Positions 1-10,145 are shown, counted from the first letter of the stretch. The stretch is 64,000 bases of DNA from Pseudomonas triticicola (GCF_019145375.1 NZ_JAHSTX010000001.1:4489501-4553500); one strand, 5' to 3'. A program made the numbers and translations. The notes: generated by a model from the sequence alone, not told the origin.

Positions 1-1554
1 GGCGCCGAGCGCACGTTGATCCAGCGCTGCACCCGACGCTTCAACAGCGCCGGGCTGATCGGCATTCCCGATGAGTGTCGCGGGCAGAACGGTCGCCGCT
101 TCACCATCAGCGACGACCCGCGCCTGCTCGATCTGGCCGGGTGGCAACAGTACGTCGGCCGCCGTGGCGAGCGTGAACAACACAACCGCCAGATCGCCCG
201 CAGTCCGGACCTCTACGAGATTTCCAGTCCCAAGGAATTCGTCGCGGTCAACATGGAGTACTTCCTCCTCGACCCGAGCTACGCCTGCCGCCGCCCGGCG
301 CTGTATCGCTACTACAAGGAACATTTCGGCTGGGCGCCGCCAGCGCAGGACACCTGCAGCAAGAGCTTCGCCTTTCTCAATGCGGGCAATGACTTCGCCA
401 AGCAGCCTCTGGGGCAAGTCGATCCGAAACGGGTCTACGCGGTCGATTACCTGCTGGCCGAGGCCAATCAGAACTGGGTCAGCCGCTGGGGCCACAGCAT
501 GCTGCGCCTGGTGATCTGCGCCCCAGGTCGCCCGCGTGGCCCGGATTGCCGCCTCGACCTCGATCAGCACCTGGTGCTGTCCTATCGCGCCTTCGTTGGC
601 GATGTGCAGCTGTCGAGCTGGGACGGACTGGTCGGCAAGTACCCGTCGCGGCTGTTCGTGTTGCCGCTGGCGCAAGTGATCGACGAATACACCAAGACCG
701 AGCTGCGCAGCCTCGCTTCGGTGCCGCTGAACCTGTCTCGCGAGGAAATCGAAGGCGTGGTCGAACACGCTGCCGAGATGCACTGGAGCTACGACGGCAA
801 CTATTTCTTCCTGTCCAACAACTGCGCGGTAGAAGGTTTGAAACTGTTGCGCAGCGGCAGCAATAACAGCCAACTGGTCGGCCTCGACAGCATCATGCCC
901 AACGGCTTGCTCGAAGTGCTCAAGGGCCGTGGTCTGGCCGACACCAGTGTGCTCGACGATCCGAAAGAAGCGCTGCGCCTGGGTTACCGCTTCGACTCGT
1001 TCCGCGATCGTTATCAGGCGATGTTCGATGTGTTGAAGAAGCAGCTGCCGATCAAGCAGACCACTGTCGAAGACTGGCTGTCACTCAGCGCTGAACAACG
1101 CCGCGAATGGTTCGACCGCGCCGACCTGCGCACCAGCGCGGCGCTGTTGCTGCTTGAGCAGGCTAGTTTCCGCCGGCAGTTGTTACTGGCGCAGGATGAG
1201 GTCAAGCAACGTTACCTCGGTGCCCGCGAGCTGGAAAACGGCGGCATGGACAAAGCCAATGCGACCTTGCAGGAGATCCTCGCCAACAGTGGCTTCCTCA
1301 GCCGCCCGGCGGAACTGCTCGACTCCAAGGGTTACGGACTACCGCAGCCGAGCGAGTTTGGCCGACTGGAAGCGGAAAGCAGCCAGCGGCAGAAGAAGCT
1401 GCTGGCGCTGTCCGGCGACCTCGATACTGAAGTGCGCAAGCTGCTTGAACCCAAGCGTGCCGCCGAGATTGCCGCCAGCGAGGCCAACGTCAAGCAGATT
1501 GGCGAACATTTGCGCAAACTGCACAAGGCCTCGGGCGGACTGCAATTACCCTGA
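1..1554 (+). CDS. DUF4105 (Lnb-like) envelope protein, 5' truncated by window edge
   Basis: The frame is open from base 1 with no convincing start (the first in-frame start-like codon is TTG at 16), so the gene begins upstream. The visible 517 residues hold a DUF4105 region around AVDYLLAEANQNW and WGHSMLRLV. It is preceded by a Cys-containing segment (YACRRPALYRYY) and followed by a charged, helical C-terminal third (E/K/Q/A-rich) that looks coiled coil. DUF4105 proteins of pseudomonads are exported and usually annotated as hypothetical. Biochemical function is unknown and no catalytic motif could be assigned. The gene ends at a bidirectional terminator shared with trpA. Confidence 0.8.
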   Translation, partial: GAERTLIQRCTRRFNSAGLIGIPDECRGQNGRRFTISDDPRLLDLAGWQQYVGRRGEREQHNRQIARSPDLYEISSPKEFVAVNMEYFLLDPSYACRRPALYRYYKEHFGWAPPAQDTCSKSFAFLNAGNDFAKQPLGQVDPKRVYAVDYLLAEANQNWVSRWGHSMLRLVICAPGRPRGPDCRLDLDQHLVLSYRAFVGDVQLSSWDGLVGKYPSRLFVLPLAQVIDEYTKTELRSLASVPLNLSREEIEGVVEHAAEMHWSYDGNYFFLSNNCAVEGLKLLRSGSNNSQLVGLDSIMPNGLLEVLKGRGLADTSVLDDPKEALRLGYRFDSFRDRYQAMFDVLKKQLPIKQTTVEDWLSLSAEQRREWFDRADLRTSAALLLLEQASFRRQLLLAQDEVKQRYLGARELENGGMDKANATLQEILANSGFLSRPAELLDSKGYGLPQPSEFGRLEAESSQRQKKLLALSGDLDTEVRKLLEPKRAAEIAASEANVKQIGEHLRKLHKASGGLQLP

Positions 1555-1558
1555 GCAC

Positions 1559-1597
1559 AAAAAAAGGCTTCAGAACGCCTGTTCTGAAGCCTTTTTG
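1559..1597. terminator. Bidirectional rho-independent terminator between DUF4105 gene and trpA
   Basis: A 14-bp perfect stem (AAAGGCTTCAGAAC, 1563-1576, pairing with 1581-1594) encloses a 4-nt loop. It is flanked by an A-run on the left and a T-run on the right, so it can end transcription from both converging genes. Confidence 0.9.
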
Positions 1598-1612
1598 TTT
1601 TCCCCTGCGACC

Positions 1613-2421
1613 TTAGACGCGAGCAGTGCGCACGCCTTGGGACAGCGCCGAACACAAACTCAATACGCCATCGATGGCCTGCTCAGGCGTATCGGCACTG
1701 GCAATGTGATCGATCAACGCCGAGCCCACCACCACACCATCAGCCAGACGCGCGATCGCTGCGGCCTGCTCCGGTGTCCGGATACCGAAACCGATGCTGA
1801 TCGGCAGGTCGGTATGCCGACGAAGACGTGTAACCGCCTCTTCCACATGTTCCAGCGTTGCCGCACCGGCACCGGTCACCCCGGCCACCGACACGTAATA
1901 GACAAAACCGGAGCTGCCATTGAGCACGCGAGGCAAACGCGCGTCGTCGGTGGTCGGTGTGGTCAGGCGAATGAAATCCAGCCCGGCAGCCTGCGCCGGG
2001 TCACACAGCTCTTCGTTGTGCTCTGGCGGCATGTCGACCACGATCAGGCCATCGACGCCAGCCTCTTTGGCTTCGGCGATAAAACGCTCGACGCCGAATT
2101 TGTGGATCGGGTTGAAGTAACCCATCAACACCAGCGGCGTGTCGCTGTTGCCTTCACGGAACTCGCGAACCATCTGCAGGGTCTTCGCCAGATTCTGTTT
2201 GGCCGCCAGCGCGCGGATGTTGGCCAACTGGATCGCCGGGCCATCGGCCATCGGATCGGTGAACGGCATGCCCAGTTCGATCACGTCGGCACCCGCCGCC
2301 GGCAGGCCTTTGAGGATTGCCAGCGAAGTGTCGTAGTCAGGATCACCAGCGGTGACGAAGGTCACCAGCGCGGCGCGGTTCTGTTGCTTGAGGTCGGCAA
2401 AGCGGGTTTGCAGGCGGCTCA

Positions 2422-2422
<1 letters not shown>
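1613..2422 (-). CDS. trpA: Tryptophan synthase alpha chain
   Basis: The 269-residue product cleaves indole-3-glycerol phosphate to indole and glyceraldehyde-3-phosphate in the cytoplasmic alpha2beta2 complex. The family signature is present: the FVTAGDPD strand, the catalytic-Glu region [15 protein letters not shown], and the phosphate-binding GFGIRTPEQ. The longer frame upstream lies inside trpB. The ATG at 2422 starts [11 protein letters not shown] and overlaps the trpB stop as TGATG, which implies translational coupling. It is the last gene of the trpBA operon. Confidence 0.97.
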
Positions 2423-3693
<1,271 letters not shown>

Positions 3694-3704
3694 TCACTCT
3701 ACCC

Positions 3705-3734
3705 CTGACTTTCCAGGCTGAAAACCGATAAGAT
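3705..3734 (+). promoter_or_regulatory. Candidate trpI promoter in the trpB/trpI divergent region
   Basis: CTGACT (3705-3710) and TAAGAT (3729-3734) are separated by 18 bp, about 33 bp upstream of the trpI ATG. The whole 3655-3767 gap is where TrpI would be expected to bind to activate trpBA and repress itself. No operator was mapped with certainty. Confidence 0.4.
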
Positions 3735-3767
3735 CGCCACAACCTGTCAGGAAAACTCACAGATACC

Positions 3768-4685
3768 ATGAGCCACGACCTTCCCCCGCTAAATGCCTTG
3801 CGCGCCTTCGAGGCCACTGCCCGTCTGAACAGTGTGAGTCAGGCTGCCGAACAGCTGCACGTCACCCACGGCGCGGTCAGCCGCCAGCTCAAGGTGCTTG
3901 AAGAACATCTAGGGGTGAGCCTGTTCGTCAAGGACGGACGCGGCTTGAAACTCACAGATGCCGGAGCGCGTCTGCGCGATGCCAGCGCTGAGGCGTTCGA
4001 TCGGTTGCGCAGTGTTTGCGCCGAACTTACGCAAAGCACAGCGGATGCGCCGTTCGTGCTGGGTTGTTCCGGGAGCCTGCTGGCGCGCTGGTTTATTCCG
4101 CGTCTGGGGCGGCTGAACGCCGATTTGCCGGATCTGCGTCTGCACCTGTCGGCCGGTGAAGGTGATCTCGATCCCCGGCGCCCGGGCCTTGATGCGCTGT
4201 TGCTGTTCGCCGAACCACCGTGGCCCGCCGATATGCAGGTCTATGAACTGGCGGTGGAACGCATCGGCCCCGTAATGAGCCCGCTGTATAGCGGTTATCA
4301 GAAGCTGCACACCGCTGTGGCCGCAGATCTTTTTGATGAGCCCTTGCTGCACACCACCTCTCGCCCACAAGCCTGGCCCAGCTGGGCGCAGCAAAACTAC
4401 CTCGATCCCAGGGCGTTGAAGCTCGGGCAAGGGTTTGAGCATTTGTATTATTTGCTGGAGGCGGCTGTTGCAGGTCTCGGCGTGGCAATCGCGCCGGAGC
4501 CGCTGGTAACCGAAGATCTGAAGGCGGGTCGCCTGGTTGCGCCGTGGGGCTTTTGCGAAACCCAGGCGCAACTGGCGTTGTGGCTACCCAAGCGCGCCGC
4601 GGACGGGCGCGCCCGGCAACTGGCGCAGTGGCTCAAGAACGAGCTGCGCCAGCCTGATCACTCGCCGCGCTTGAACAAAAAGTAG
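3768..4685 (+). CDS. trpI: LysR-type activator of trpBA
   Basis: The 305-residue LysR-family protein has an N-terminal winged HTH ([34 protein letters not shown], residues about 6-65) and a C-terminal effector domain. Divergent placement next to trpB, with the [12 protein letters not shown] opening typical of the TrpI/GcvA branch, identifies it. The known effector in Pseudomonas is indoleglycerol phosphate. Its 3' end overlaps the convergent DUF883 gene by 28 bp (4658-4685). Confidence 0.93.
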   Translation: MSHDLPPLNALRAFEATARLNSVSQAAEQLHVTHGAVSRQLKVLEEHLGVSLFVKDGRGLKLTDAGARLRDASAEAFDRLRSVCAELTQSTADAPFVLGCSGSLLARWFIPRLGRLNADLPDLRLHLSAGEGDLDPRRPGLDALLLFAEPPWPADMQVYELAVERIGPVMSPLYSGYQKLHTAVAADLFDEPLLHTTSRPQAWPSWAQQNYLDPRALKLGQGFEHLYYLLEAAVAGLGVAIAPEPLVTEDLKAGRLVAPWGFCETQAQLALWLPKRAADGRARQLAQWLKNELRQPDHSPRLNKK

Positions 4686-4984
4686 GCGGCGAGCAGACCG
4701 ATTGCACCGACAGCCACGCCGGCTGTGGTCCATGGGTGTTCTTGTGCGTAGTCACGAGTGGCAATGCCGGTCTCGCGGGTTTTCACTTTGACTTCTTCGT
4801 ACGCGTCGCTGAGCAGATGACGGGAATGTTTCAGCGCACTTTCGGCGTTGCTTTTCAGCGCCTTGAGGGTCTTGCGCGACTCGTCCGAAGCATCGTCTTT
4901 CAAGCTTTCCAACGATTTGAGCAGACTCTCGATCTCGGCTTCCATGCTTTGCAACGAGGCTTTACGTAAAGAGGTGTTGGCCAT
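4658..4984 (-). CDS. DUF883 (YqjD/ElaB-like) membrane-anchored protein
   Basis: The 108-residue protein has an amphipathic, E/K/S-rich helical region (residues about 10-80) and a C-terminal hydrophobic segment ([19 protein letters not shown]) followed by KRGE. This is the YqjD/ElaB/DUF883 architecture. E. coli relatives are stationary-phase inner-membrane proteins that bind ribosomes, and the same role here is only inference. The start at [10 protein letters not shown] (4984) is preceded by a clear GGAG; the longer frame upstream has no family similarity. Confidence 0.85.
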   Translation of the reverse strand: MANTSLRKASLQSMEAEIESLLKSLESLKDDASDESRKTLKALKSNAESALKHSRHLLSDAYEEVKVKTRETGIATRDYAQEHPWTTAGVAVGAIGLLAAYFLFKRGE

Positions 4985-5150
4985 GGTGGCTCTCCTGCAT
5001 TGGTGATGAGTGGCGTGTGTTGGTTGGGACTTCAGCATGTCGAGAAAGTGCAGAAATTCTGAACTTCGGCAGCGCAGCGGCGCCGAAATCATCAGTGCAA
5101 TTGCCTGCTAGGCTCAATTTCACACGCCATTCCAACCCAAGGAGAACGCC

Positions 5151-5366
5151 ATGAGTGACCATCATACGTACAAGAAAGTCGAGCTGGTCGGCTCGTCCAC
5201 TACCAGCATCGAAGACGCCATCAACAATGCACTGGCCGAGGCGAACAAGACCCTGCGCAATTTGGAATGGTTTGAAGTGACCGAAACCCGTGGCCACATC
5301 GAAAATGGCCAGGTAGCGCACTTTCAGGTCACGCTGAAAGTCGGCTTCAAGATTGCCGCCAGCTGA
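5151..5366 (+). CDS. Dodecin flavin-binding protein
   Basis: The 71-residue protein matches the dodecin fold: an initial strand [15 protein letters not shown], one helix, then two strands including [13 protein letters not shown] with the Trp that stacks on flavin. Dodecins assemble as hollow dodecamers that store or buffer FMN, riboflavin or CoA. The start follows AAGGAG. Upstream, TAGGCT (5109-5114) could serve as a -10, but this is weak. Confidence 0.93.
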   Translation: MSDHHTYKKVELVGSSTTSIEDAINNALAEANKTLRNLEWFEVTETRGHIENGQVAHFQVTLKVGFKIAAS

Positions 5367-5495
5367 GTTTGAGCTAGTCTTCTGAACTTGCGCGCTGGCC
5401 GAGTGCCATAGGGAATGGCAAAGCGCTACAAGGTGAGCGCATCGGGTGGATGACTCGATGCCCGCCTCTTTCAATCCGACCAGGGAGTGCGACCG

Positions 5496-5720
5496 ATGAA
5501 GAAGTTCATGTTGGCAGTAGGTTTGTTGAGCCTTGCGGGTGGTGCGTTTGCAGCCGGCAAGCCATGTGACGAGCTGAAAAGCGAAATCGCCGCGAAGCTC
5601 GATGCCAAAGGCGTATCCGGCTATTCGCTGGATGTTGTCGACAAAGGTGCGGCGGCTGATGGTGACGTTGTCGGCAGTTGCGAAGGCGGCAGCAAGGAAA
5701 TCGTCTACAAGCGCGGTTGA
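5496..5720 (+). CDS. DUF1161 small periplasmic protein (copy A)
   Basis: The 74-residue secreted protein has a signal peptide (MKKFMLAVGLLSLAGGAFA), leaving a mature part of about 55 residues. That part has two Cys (KPCDELKSEI and VGSCEGGSKEIVY) placed for a disulphide. This is the DUF1161 pattern; the function is unknown. The ATG at 5496 was preferred over GTG at 5487 because GGGAG lies at proper spacing and the signal peptide then begins MKK. A paralogue lies at 7884-8123. Confidence 0.85.
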   Translation: MKKFMLAVGLLSLAGGAFAAGKPCDELKSEIAAKLDAKGVSGYSLDVVDKGAAADGDVVGSCEGGSKEIVYKRG

Positions 5721-5735
5721 TCGCGCCTGAAATAC

Positions 5736-5766
5736 AAAAGCCGACGTGGATGCGTCGGCTTTTTTG
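5736..5766 (+). terminator. Rho-independent terminator after DUF1161 copy A
   Basis: The stem AAAGCCGACG / CGTCGGCTTT has a 6-nt loop and is followed by a T-run. Confidence 0.88.
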
Positions 5767-5804
5767 TGTCCAGCACTTGGAATTTGGGACGGTTTAAGAT
5801 TGCT

Positions 5805-5967
5805 TCCCCCTCACCCCAGCCCTCTCCCCCCAAGGGGGCGAGGGGGAAAGGGAGCAGATCCGGGAAGATTCCAATCTTGAGTTCGACTGGATATTTCAGG
5901 TCGGTGTAATTCGCAAGAGCCCCTTGGTCAGTCCCCTCTCCCTCTGGGAGAGGGTTAGGGTGAGGGA
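5805..5967. repeat. Palindrome-flanked intergenic repeat element, copy 1
   Basis: Two inverted GC-rich ends surround about 80 bp of unique-looking DNA: CCCTCACCCCAGCCCTCTCC on the left and GGGAGAGGGTTAGGGTGAGG on the right. The inner sequence (GAGTTCGACT, CAGGTCGGTGTAATTCG, GGTCAGTCCCCTCTCC) recurs in reverse orientation at 34367-34512, so this is one element of about 150 bp present twice. It has no coding capacity. Confidence 0.75.
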
Positions 5968-5971
5968 CTCT

Positions 5972-6973
5972 TCAGCCTTTCATAACTTGTGCGAGCAGTT
6001 CGTAGGAATGGATGCGATCGGCGTGTTCGTACAGATCACTGGTGAAAATCAGCTCATCCGCCTGGGTCTGCTCGATCAACACCTCAAGCTTGGCGCGGAT
6101 CTTCTGCGGGCCGCCGACCATGGCGAGGCCGAGGAAATCGCCCACCGCCTCACGTTCATGGGGCAGCCACAGACCGTCCATGGTTTTCACCGGCGGACGC
6201 TGCACCAGGCTCTGGCCACGCATCAGCGCAAGAATGCGCTGGTACACCGACGTCGCCAGGTAATCGGCCTGCTCGTCGGTATCCGCTGCCACCAACGGCA
6301 CGCCGAGCATCACGTACGGCTTGTCGAGCACCGCCGACGGTTTGAAGTGGTTGCGGTAGATGCGAATCGCCTCGTGCATGAAGCGCGGCGCGAAGTGCGA
6401 GGCGAAGGCGTAAGGCAAGCCGCGCTCACCCGCCAATTGCGCACTGAACAGACTTGAGCCGAGCAGCCAGATCGGCACGTTGGTGCCGGTGCCGGGCATG
6501 GCGATCACCCGTTGCTCCGGGGTGCGCGGGCCGAGGTAGCGCATCAGTTCGGCAACGTCTTCAGGGAAGTCGTCAGCGCTGCCCGAGCGCTCACGGCGCA
6601 AGGCGCGGGCGGTCATCTGGTCAGAGCCGGGGGCGCGGCCCAGACCCAGGTCGATGCGTCCCGGGTACAGGCTCTCGAGGGTGCCGAACTGCTCGGCAAT
6701 CACCAGCGGCGCATGGTTGGGCAGCATCACCCCGCCAGAACCGACGCGGATCGTCGACGTGCCTCCGGCCAGATAGCCGAGCAACACCGAAGTGGCCGAA
6801 CTGGCGATGCCGTCCATGTTGTGGTGTTCGGCAACCCAGAAGCGCGTGTAGCCGAATTTTTCGGCATGTTGTGCCAGATCCAGCGAGTTGCGCAGCGATT
6901 GCCCCGCGCTGCCGTTTTCGCGAACTGGCACCAGGTCGAGGGTGGAAAATTTAACGTCGGACAGTTTTTTCAT
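5972..6973 (-). CDS. LLM-class flavin-dependent oxidoreductase (luciferase-like monooxygenase)
   Basis: The 333-residue TIM-barrel protein belongs to the bacterial luciferase family (YhbW-like branch). It shows [20 protein letters not shown] near the N-terminus, the [19 protein letters not shown] block, the [14 protein letters not shown] motif, and a C-terminal [20 protein letters not shown]. Such enzymes use reduced FMN. Substrate and partner reductase are unknown, and nothing in the neighbourhood suggests one. It is a single gene, divergent from osmC. Confidence 0.88.
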   Translation of the reverse strand: MKKLSDVKFSTLDLVPVRENGSAGQSLRNSLDLAQHAEKFGYTRFWVAEHHNMDGIASSATSVLLGYLAGGTSTIRVGSGGVMLPNHAPLVIAEQFGTLESLYPGRIDLGLGRAPGSDQMTARALRRERSGSADDFPEDVAELMRYLGPRTPEQRVIAMPGTGTNVPIWLLGSSLFSAQLAGERGLPYAFASHFAPRFMHEAIRIYRNHFKPSAVLDKPYVMLGVPLVAADTDEQADYLATSVYQRILALMRGQSLVQRPPVKTMDGLWLPHEREAVGDFLGLAMVGGPQKIRAKLEVLIEQTQADELIFTSDLYEHADRIHSYELLAQVMKG

Positions 6974-7125
6974 GAACCTGCATCTCCGGGTGGGGAGGCA
7001 GGTTTTTCTTGCGAACGAAAACCTGCCAAATCCATAAGCGTGTTTTATGGAATGAGGGCATATACCCGAGATTCAATAGCAGCGACGAAATTTCCTACTA
7101 AAAAAGTCAACGATTCAGCCAGGCT

Positions 7126-7153
7126 GAACTTTGTTCCGCCGTCTATCCTCAGA
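7126..7153 (+). promoter_or_regulatory. Candidate AlgU (sigma22/RpoE-type) promoter of osmC
   Basis: GAACTT (7126-7131), then 17 bp, then TCAGA (7149-7153), about 60 bp before the osmC ATG. This fits the pseudomonad AlgU consensus GAACTT-N16/17-TCtgA. The same architecture precedes the sRNA at 47836. Confidence 0.7.
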
Positions 7154-7213
7154 AGCCTTGCTAGTAAAAACCGCGACGGCGCGGCGTTCCGCGCCATATT
7201 TGAGGAGGCAGAC

Positions 7214-7645
7214 ATGGCTATCGTGAAAAAGGCATCGGCGCATTGGGAAGGCGATCTGAAAACCGGTCTCGGCTCGATCTCCACCGAAACCGGCGTACTG
7301 CGCGAAGCGCCGTACGGCTTCAAGGCGCGCTTTGAAGGCGGCAAAGGCACCAACCCGGAAGAACTGATCGGCGCGGCCCACGCCGGCTGCTTCTCCATGG
7401 CGTTTTCGATGATTCTCGGTGATGCGGGCCTGAAGGCAGACAGCATCGACACCAACGCCGAAGTCACCCTCGATCAGGTTGACGGCGGCTTCGCGATCAC
7501 TGCGGTGAAGCTGATTCTCAAGGCGAAGATCCCGGGCGCGACTCAGCAACAGTTTGAAGAGCTGAGCAACAAGGCCAAGGAAGGGTGCCCGGTTTCCAAG
7601 GTGCTGAATGCGAAGATCACCCTTGAGGCTTCGCTGGTCAGCTGA
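7214..7645 (+). CDS. osmC: OsmC organic hydroperoxide reductase
   Basis: The 143-residue OsmC/Ohr-family enzyme has the two reactive cysteines in typical settings: HAGCFSMAFSMIL (peroxidatic) and KEGCPVSKVLNA (resolving). The SIDTNAEVTLDQVDGGFAIT stretch is of the OsmC rather than Ohr type. It reduces organic hydroperoxides in the cytoplasm with thiol reductant. The ATG at 7214 follows GAGGAGG. The longer frame reaching back into the divergent gene is not coding. A candidate AlgU promoter lies upstream, consistent with osmotic or envelope-stress control. Confidence 0.92.
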   Translation: MAIVKKASAHWEGDLKTGLGSISTETGVLREAPYGFKARFEGGKGTNPEELIGAAHAGCFSMAFSMILGDAGLKADSIDTNAEVTLDQVDGGFAITAVKLILKAKIPGATQQQFEELSNKAKEGCPVSKVLNAKITLEASLVS

Positions 7646-7670
7646 TTCGGCGTTTGCCGGGCTGACGCCT

Positions 7671-7743
7671 TCGCGAGCAGGCCCGCTCCCACAGGGGATT
7701 TGTGCACGTCGCAGATCCAGTGTGTGCGAGCTTGCTCGCGAAG
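7671..7743. repeat. REP palindrome pair (degenerate right copy)
   Basis: TCGCGAGCAGGCCCGCTCCC and the inverted GTGCGAGCTTGCTCGCGAAGG form a facing pair of the common Pseudomonas REP sequence downstream of osmC. Confidence 0.85.
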
Positions 7744-7883
7744 GCAGTCTCGAAACCTGCTCAGCGACCGGCAATTAATACAAGGTGTGAGCAAAGTCAG
7801 AACCCGCTCTGCAGAAATGTGGTCGAATAATCGACAGCAGCTTCAGCGCACACCCGTGCGCGCTGCCTCAAGGAGCTTCATCG

Positions 7884-8123
7884 ATGAAACGTATTGGCTT
7901 GGCGATCCTTTGCAGTGCACTGGCCACGTCCGCTTTCGCAGCCCCGAAGGACTGCGAAGAGCTCAGAAAGGAAATCGAAAGAAATATTCAGGCGAAGGCA
8001 ATTCCCTCCTACACCCTGGAAATCATCACGGCAGAAGAGGCGAAGCAGCATGACTCGGCCATGATCGTCGGCACTTGCGAGAACGGTACCAAGCGCATCA
8101 TCTACCAGAAAAACGACAGCTGA
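7884..8123 (+). CDS. DUF1161 small periplasmic protein (copy B)
   Basis: The 79-residue paralogue of the protein at 5496-5720 has a signal peptide ending AFA|APKD, CEELRKEI, and TCENGTKRIIYQ. The two Cys are conserved and the interior is more charged (more K and E). Function is unknown. Upstream, GAACCC-N17-TCGAA (7800-7827) is a poor match to an AlgU promoter. The gene is followed closely by the convergent lipoprotein gene (4-bp gap). Confidence 0.85.
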   Translation: MKRIGLAILCSALATSAFAAPKDCEELRKEIERNIQAKAIPSYTLEIITAEEAKQHDSAMIVGTCENGTKRIIYQKNDS

Positions 8124-8127
8124 AGCG

Positions 8128-8547
8128 CTAGATGATGCAGTGGAACTCGCGGTCTTCAGCAACGATCTCGCGCTTGGCATTGTACAAACGCGCGCTCGGC
8201 GTAAACGCCAGCGAGCGGCCTTCCAAGAGATAACGCTGGCCTGCTTCGAAGTGGTCATAACGGATCGTCAGATAACACAAACGCTCCACCGGGCCGGTGA
8301 GCAGACTGCCACCGCCGCCGAACACTTCGAAGTCGAAACGCACCCGCAGCTCGTGGCTGCCGGGCGTCACCTGGAAGAAGCGCCCGTCGTTCAAGCGCTG
8401 GTTGTCGAGACGCTCGGCCATCAGCAACTTGCCGCCGGGGCTTGGCGTAGAGAAGTCGACCCAGGCCATGTGCGGGTCAATGGCAGGCAACGGCGTCTGG
8501 CAACCGGCGACTAGACCGACAACGAGCAACAGCAGCAAGGTACGCAT
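8128..8547 (-). CDS. Small lipoprotein, paralogue of the next gene
   Basis: The 139-residue protein has a lipobox after a short signal (MRTLLLLLVVGLVAGC). The mature part reads HMAWVDF..., PGSHELRVRF..., HFEAGQRYLLEGRSLAFTPSARLY. The same framework occurs in the neighbour at 8588-9010 (QAWIDL, PGSHELKVRY, DFNAGQRYQLQAGSIGF, WAKLY), so the two are tandem paralogues. The PGSHEL...GQRY pattern is seen in envelope lipoproteins of unknown role. The start was moved from the longest frame to the signal peptide at 8547. Confidence 0.8.
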   Translation of the reverse strand: MRTLLLLLVVGLVAGCQTPLPAIDPHMAWVDFSTPSPGGKLLMAERLDNQRLNDGRFFQVTPGSHELRVRFDFEVFGGGGSLLTGPVERLCYLTIRYDHFEAGQRYLLEGRSLAFTPSARLYNAKREIVAEDREFHCII

Positions 8548-8587
8548 GATGGATATCCGCAGATTCGAATAGCCAGCATAGCGCCGA

Positions 8588-9010
8588 TCAACTGCTCTGA
8601 CAGCCCGCCGGCGTGCCCTGACCGACAACCTTGCGCTGTTCGTCATAAAGCTTGGCCCAAGGCCGGAAGCCGATGCTGCCAGCCTGCAGCTGATAGCGCT
8701 GGCCGGCGTTGAAATCCTTGAATTTCACGCTCATCTGGCAATCGCGCCACAGCGGTTCGGCATTCGGGCCGATGTTGGTGGCTTCGACCGGGAATTGATA
8801 GCGCACCTTCAGCTCATGGCTGCCGGGCTCCACTTCGAAATAACGTTTGTCGACAGCCTGTGTAGCGTCGACTTGTACGGCTTGCAGCGCCGTGTCGTGT
8901 TGGCGAGCGTCAAGATCGATCCAGGCTTGCGAAGGGTCGGGGTCGGGCATTCCGAATCCGGCACAACCGGCCAGCGTCAGCAGGCCTCCTGTCAGCATCA
9001 ACATGCGCAT
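8588..9010 (-). CDS. Small lipoprotein, tandem paralogue
   Basis: The 140-residue protein has the signal MRMLMLTGGLLTLAGC with a lipobox at LAGC. The mature domain shares the PGSHELKVRY / FNAGQRYQLQAG / WAKLYDEQRKVV framework with the 8128-8547 product. An extra C-terminal Cys (AGCQSS) and CQMSV could pair. Both genes point the same way with a 40-bp gap, so they may be co-transcribed. Function is not recognised. ATG at 9004 is an alternative start two codons later. Confidence 0.8.
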   Translation of the reverse strand: MRMLMLTGGLLTLAGCAGFGMPDPDPSQAWIDLDARQHDTALQAVQVDATQAVDKRYFEVEPGSHELKVRYQFPVEATNIGPNAEPLWRDCQMSVKFKDFNAGQRYQLQAGSIGFRPWAKLYDEQRKVVGQGTPAGCQSS

Positions 9011-9068
9011 AGCGGTGCTCCTTGAGGCGGGATAGTCTTGGGGCAGACTTTCCGGGGAATTTCTTATT

Positions 9069-10145
9069 TTGATCAGGCCGTTTTCCAGCCTTGGGTTACT
9101 TGATCGCGTTTTTCCGATTTTGTTTCCGGGTGTGTTGTTTTTGTTGCTCAACGGTTGCGCCAGCGTCAGCTACTACAGCCAGTTGGCCAGCGGCCAACTG
9201 CAACTGCTGCGCGCACGCGAGCCGGTCGAAAAAGTCATTGCCGACCCCAGCCGCGACGCCAAACTGCGCGCGCATCTGGCTCAATCACAAAAGGCCCGCA
9301 CGTTCGCCAGCGAGCATCTGCACTTGCCGGACAACCAGAGCTATCGCCTGTACGCCGACATCGGTCGCCCGTTCGTGGTGTGGAATGTGTTCGCCACCGC
9401 AGAGTTTTCCCTGACCCCGCAGAATCACTGTTTCCCGATTGCCGGCTGCGTGGCCTATCGCGGCTACTACAGCCAGAGCGCGGCCCGTGGCGAGGCGGCG
9501 ATTCAACGCTTGCAGGGCATGGACGTGTCGATCGGCGGGGTCGAGGCGTACTCGACGCTCGGCTGGTTCAATGACCCGATCCTCAATTCGATGATGGGCT
9601 GGGGCGACGAACGACTGGCCACGCTGATCTTTCATGAACTGGCGCACCAGAAGTTCTATGTGAAGGACGACACCGAGTTCAACGAGTCATTCGCCACCTT
9701 CGTCGAGCAGGAAGGCACGCGGCAGTGGCGCGCATCTCGCGGCCTGCCGGCGGAGTCGGATGCCAGGCTCAAGCAGCGTGACCAGTTCATCGGTCTGGTA
9801 CTCGACACGCGCTCACGACTGGAGAAGCTCTATGCGCAGCCGCTGTCCGCCGAGCAGATGCGAGAGCGCAAAGCGGCGGAATTCGAGCGCTTGCGCCGGG
9901 AGTATCGGCTAATGCGCGACAGTCAGTGGGCCGGGGACAAACGCTATGACGCCTGGGTCAATGCGCCGCTGAACAATGCGCGGTTGTTGCCGTTCGGGCT
10001 GTATGACCAGTGGGTGCCGGCGTTTGCGGCGGTGTTCAGGCAAGTAGATGGGGATTGGATGAGGTTTTACGCCGAGGTTGAGCGGTTGGGACGGTTGCCG
10101 GTTGATGAGCGTAAGGCGGCGCTGGAAGCGCTGGCCCAGTCCTAA
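9069..10145 (+). CDS. Putative zinc aminopeptidase lipoprotein (PF10023-type)
   Basis: The protein of about 358 residues has a hydrophobic N-terminus ending in a lipobox-like LLLNGCASV, then SYYSQLASGQLQLL. The zinc-protease motif is HELAHQKFY with a downstream FNESFATFVEQEG supplying the third ligand, which is characteristic of the PF10023 putative aminopeptidase family. It is probably anchored in the outer membrane facing the periplasm, and its substrate is unknown. The first usable start is TTG at 9069 and no strong SD is visible, so the exact N-terminus is uncertain; the lipobox is present in either case. Confidence 0.83.
   Translation: MIRPFSSLGLLDRVFPILFPGVLFLLLNGCASVSYYSQLASGQLQLLRAREPVEKVIADPSRDAKLRAHLAQSQKARTFASEHLHLPDNQSYRLYADIGRPFVVWNVFATAEFSLTPQNHCFPIAGCVAYRGYYSQSAARGEAAIQRLQGMDVSIGGVEAYSTLGWFNDPILNSMMGWGDERLATLIFHELAHQKFYVKDDTEFNESFATFVEQEGTRQWRASRGLPAESDARLKQRDQFIGLVLDTRSRLEKLYAQPLSAEQMRERKAAEFERLRREYRLMRDSQWAGDKRYDAWVNAPLNNARLLPFGLYDQWVPAFAAVFRQVDGDWMRFYAEVERLGRLPVDERKAALEALAQS

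Noticed and set aside
5384..5410. GAACTT upstream of DUF1161 copy A as an AlgU -35
   Set aside because: No TCtgA-like -10 at 16 or 17 bp spacing.
7671..7743. REP pairs considered as CRISPR repeats or IS remnants
   Set aside because: They occur singly as facing palindrome pairs, without regular spacers or a transposase.
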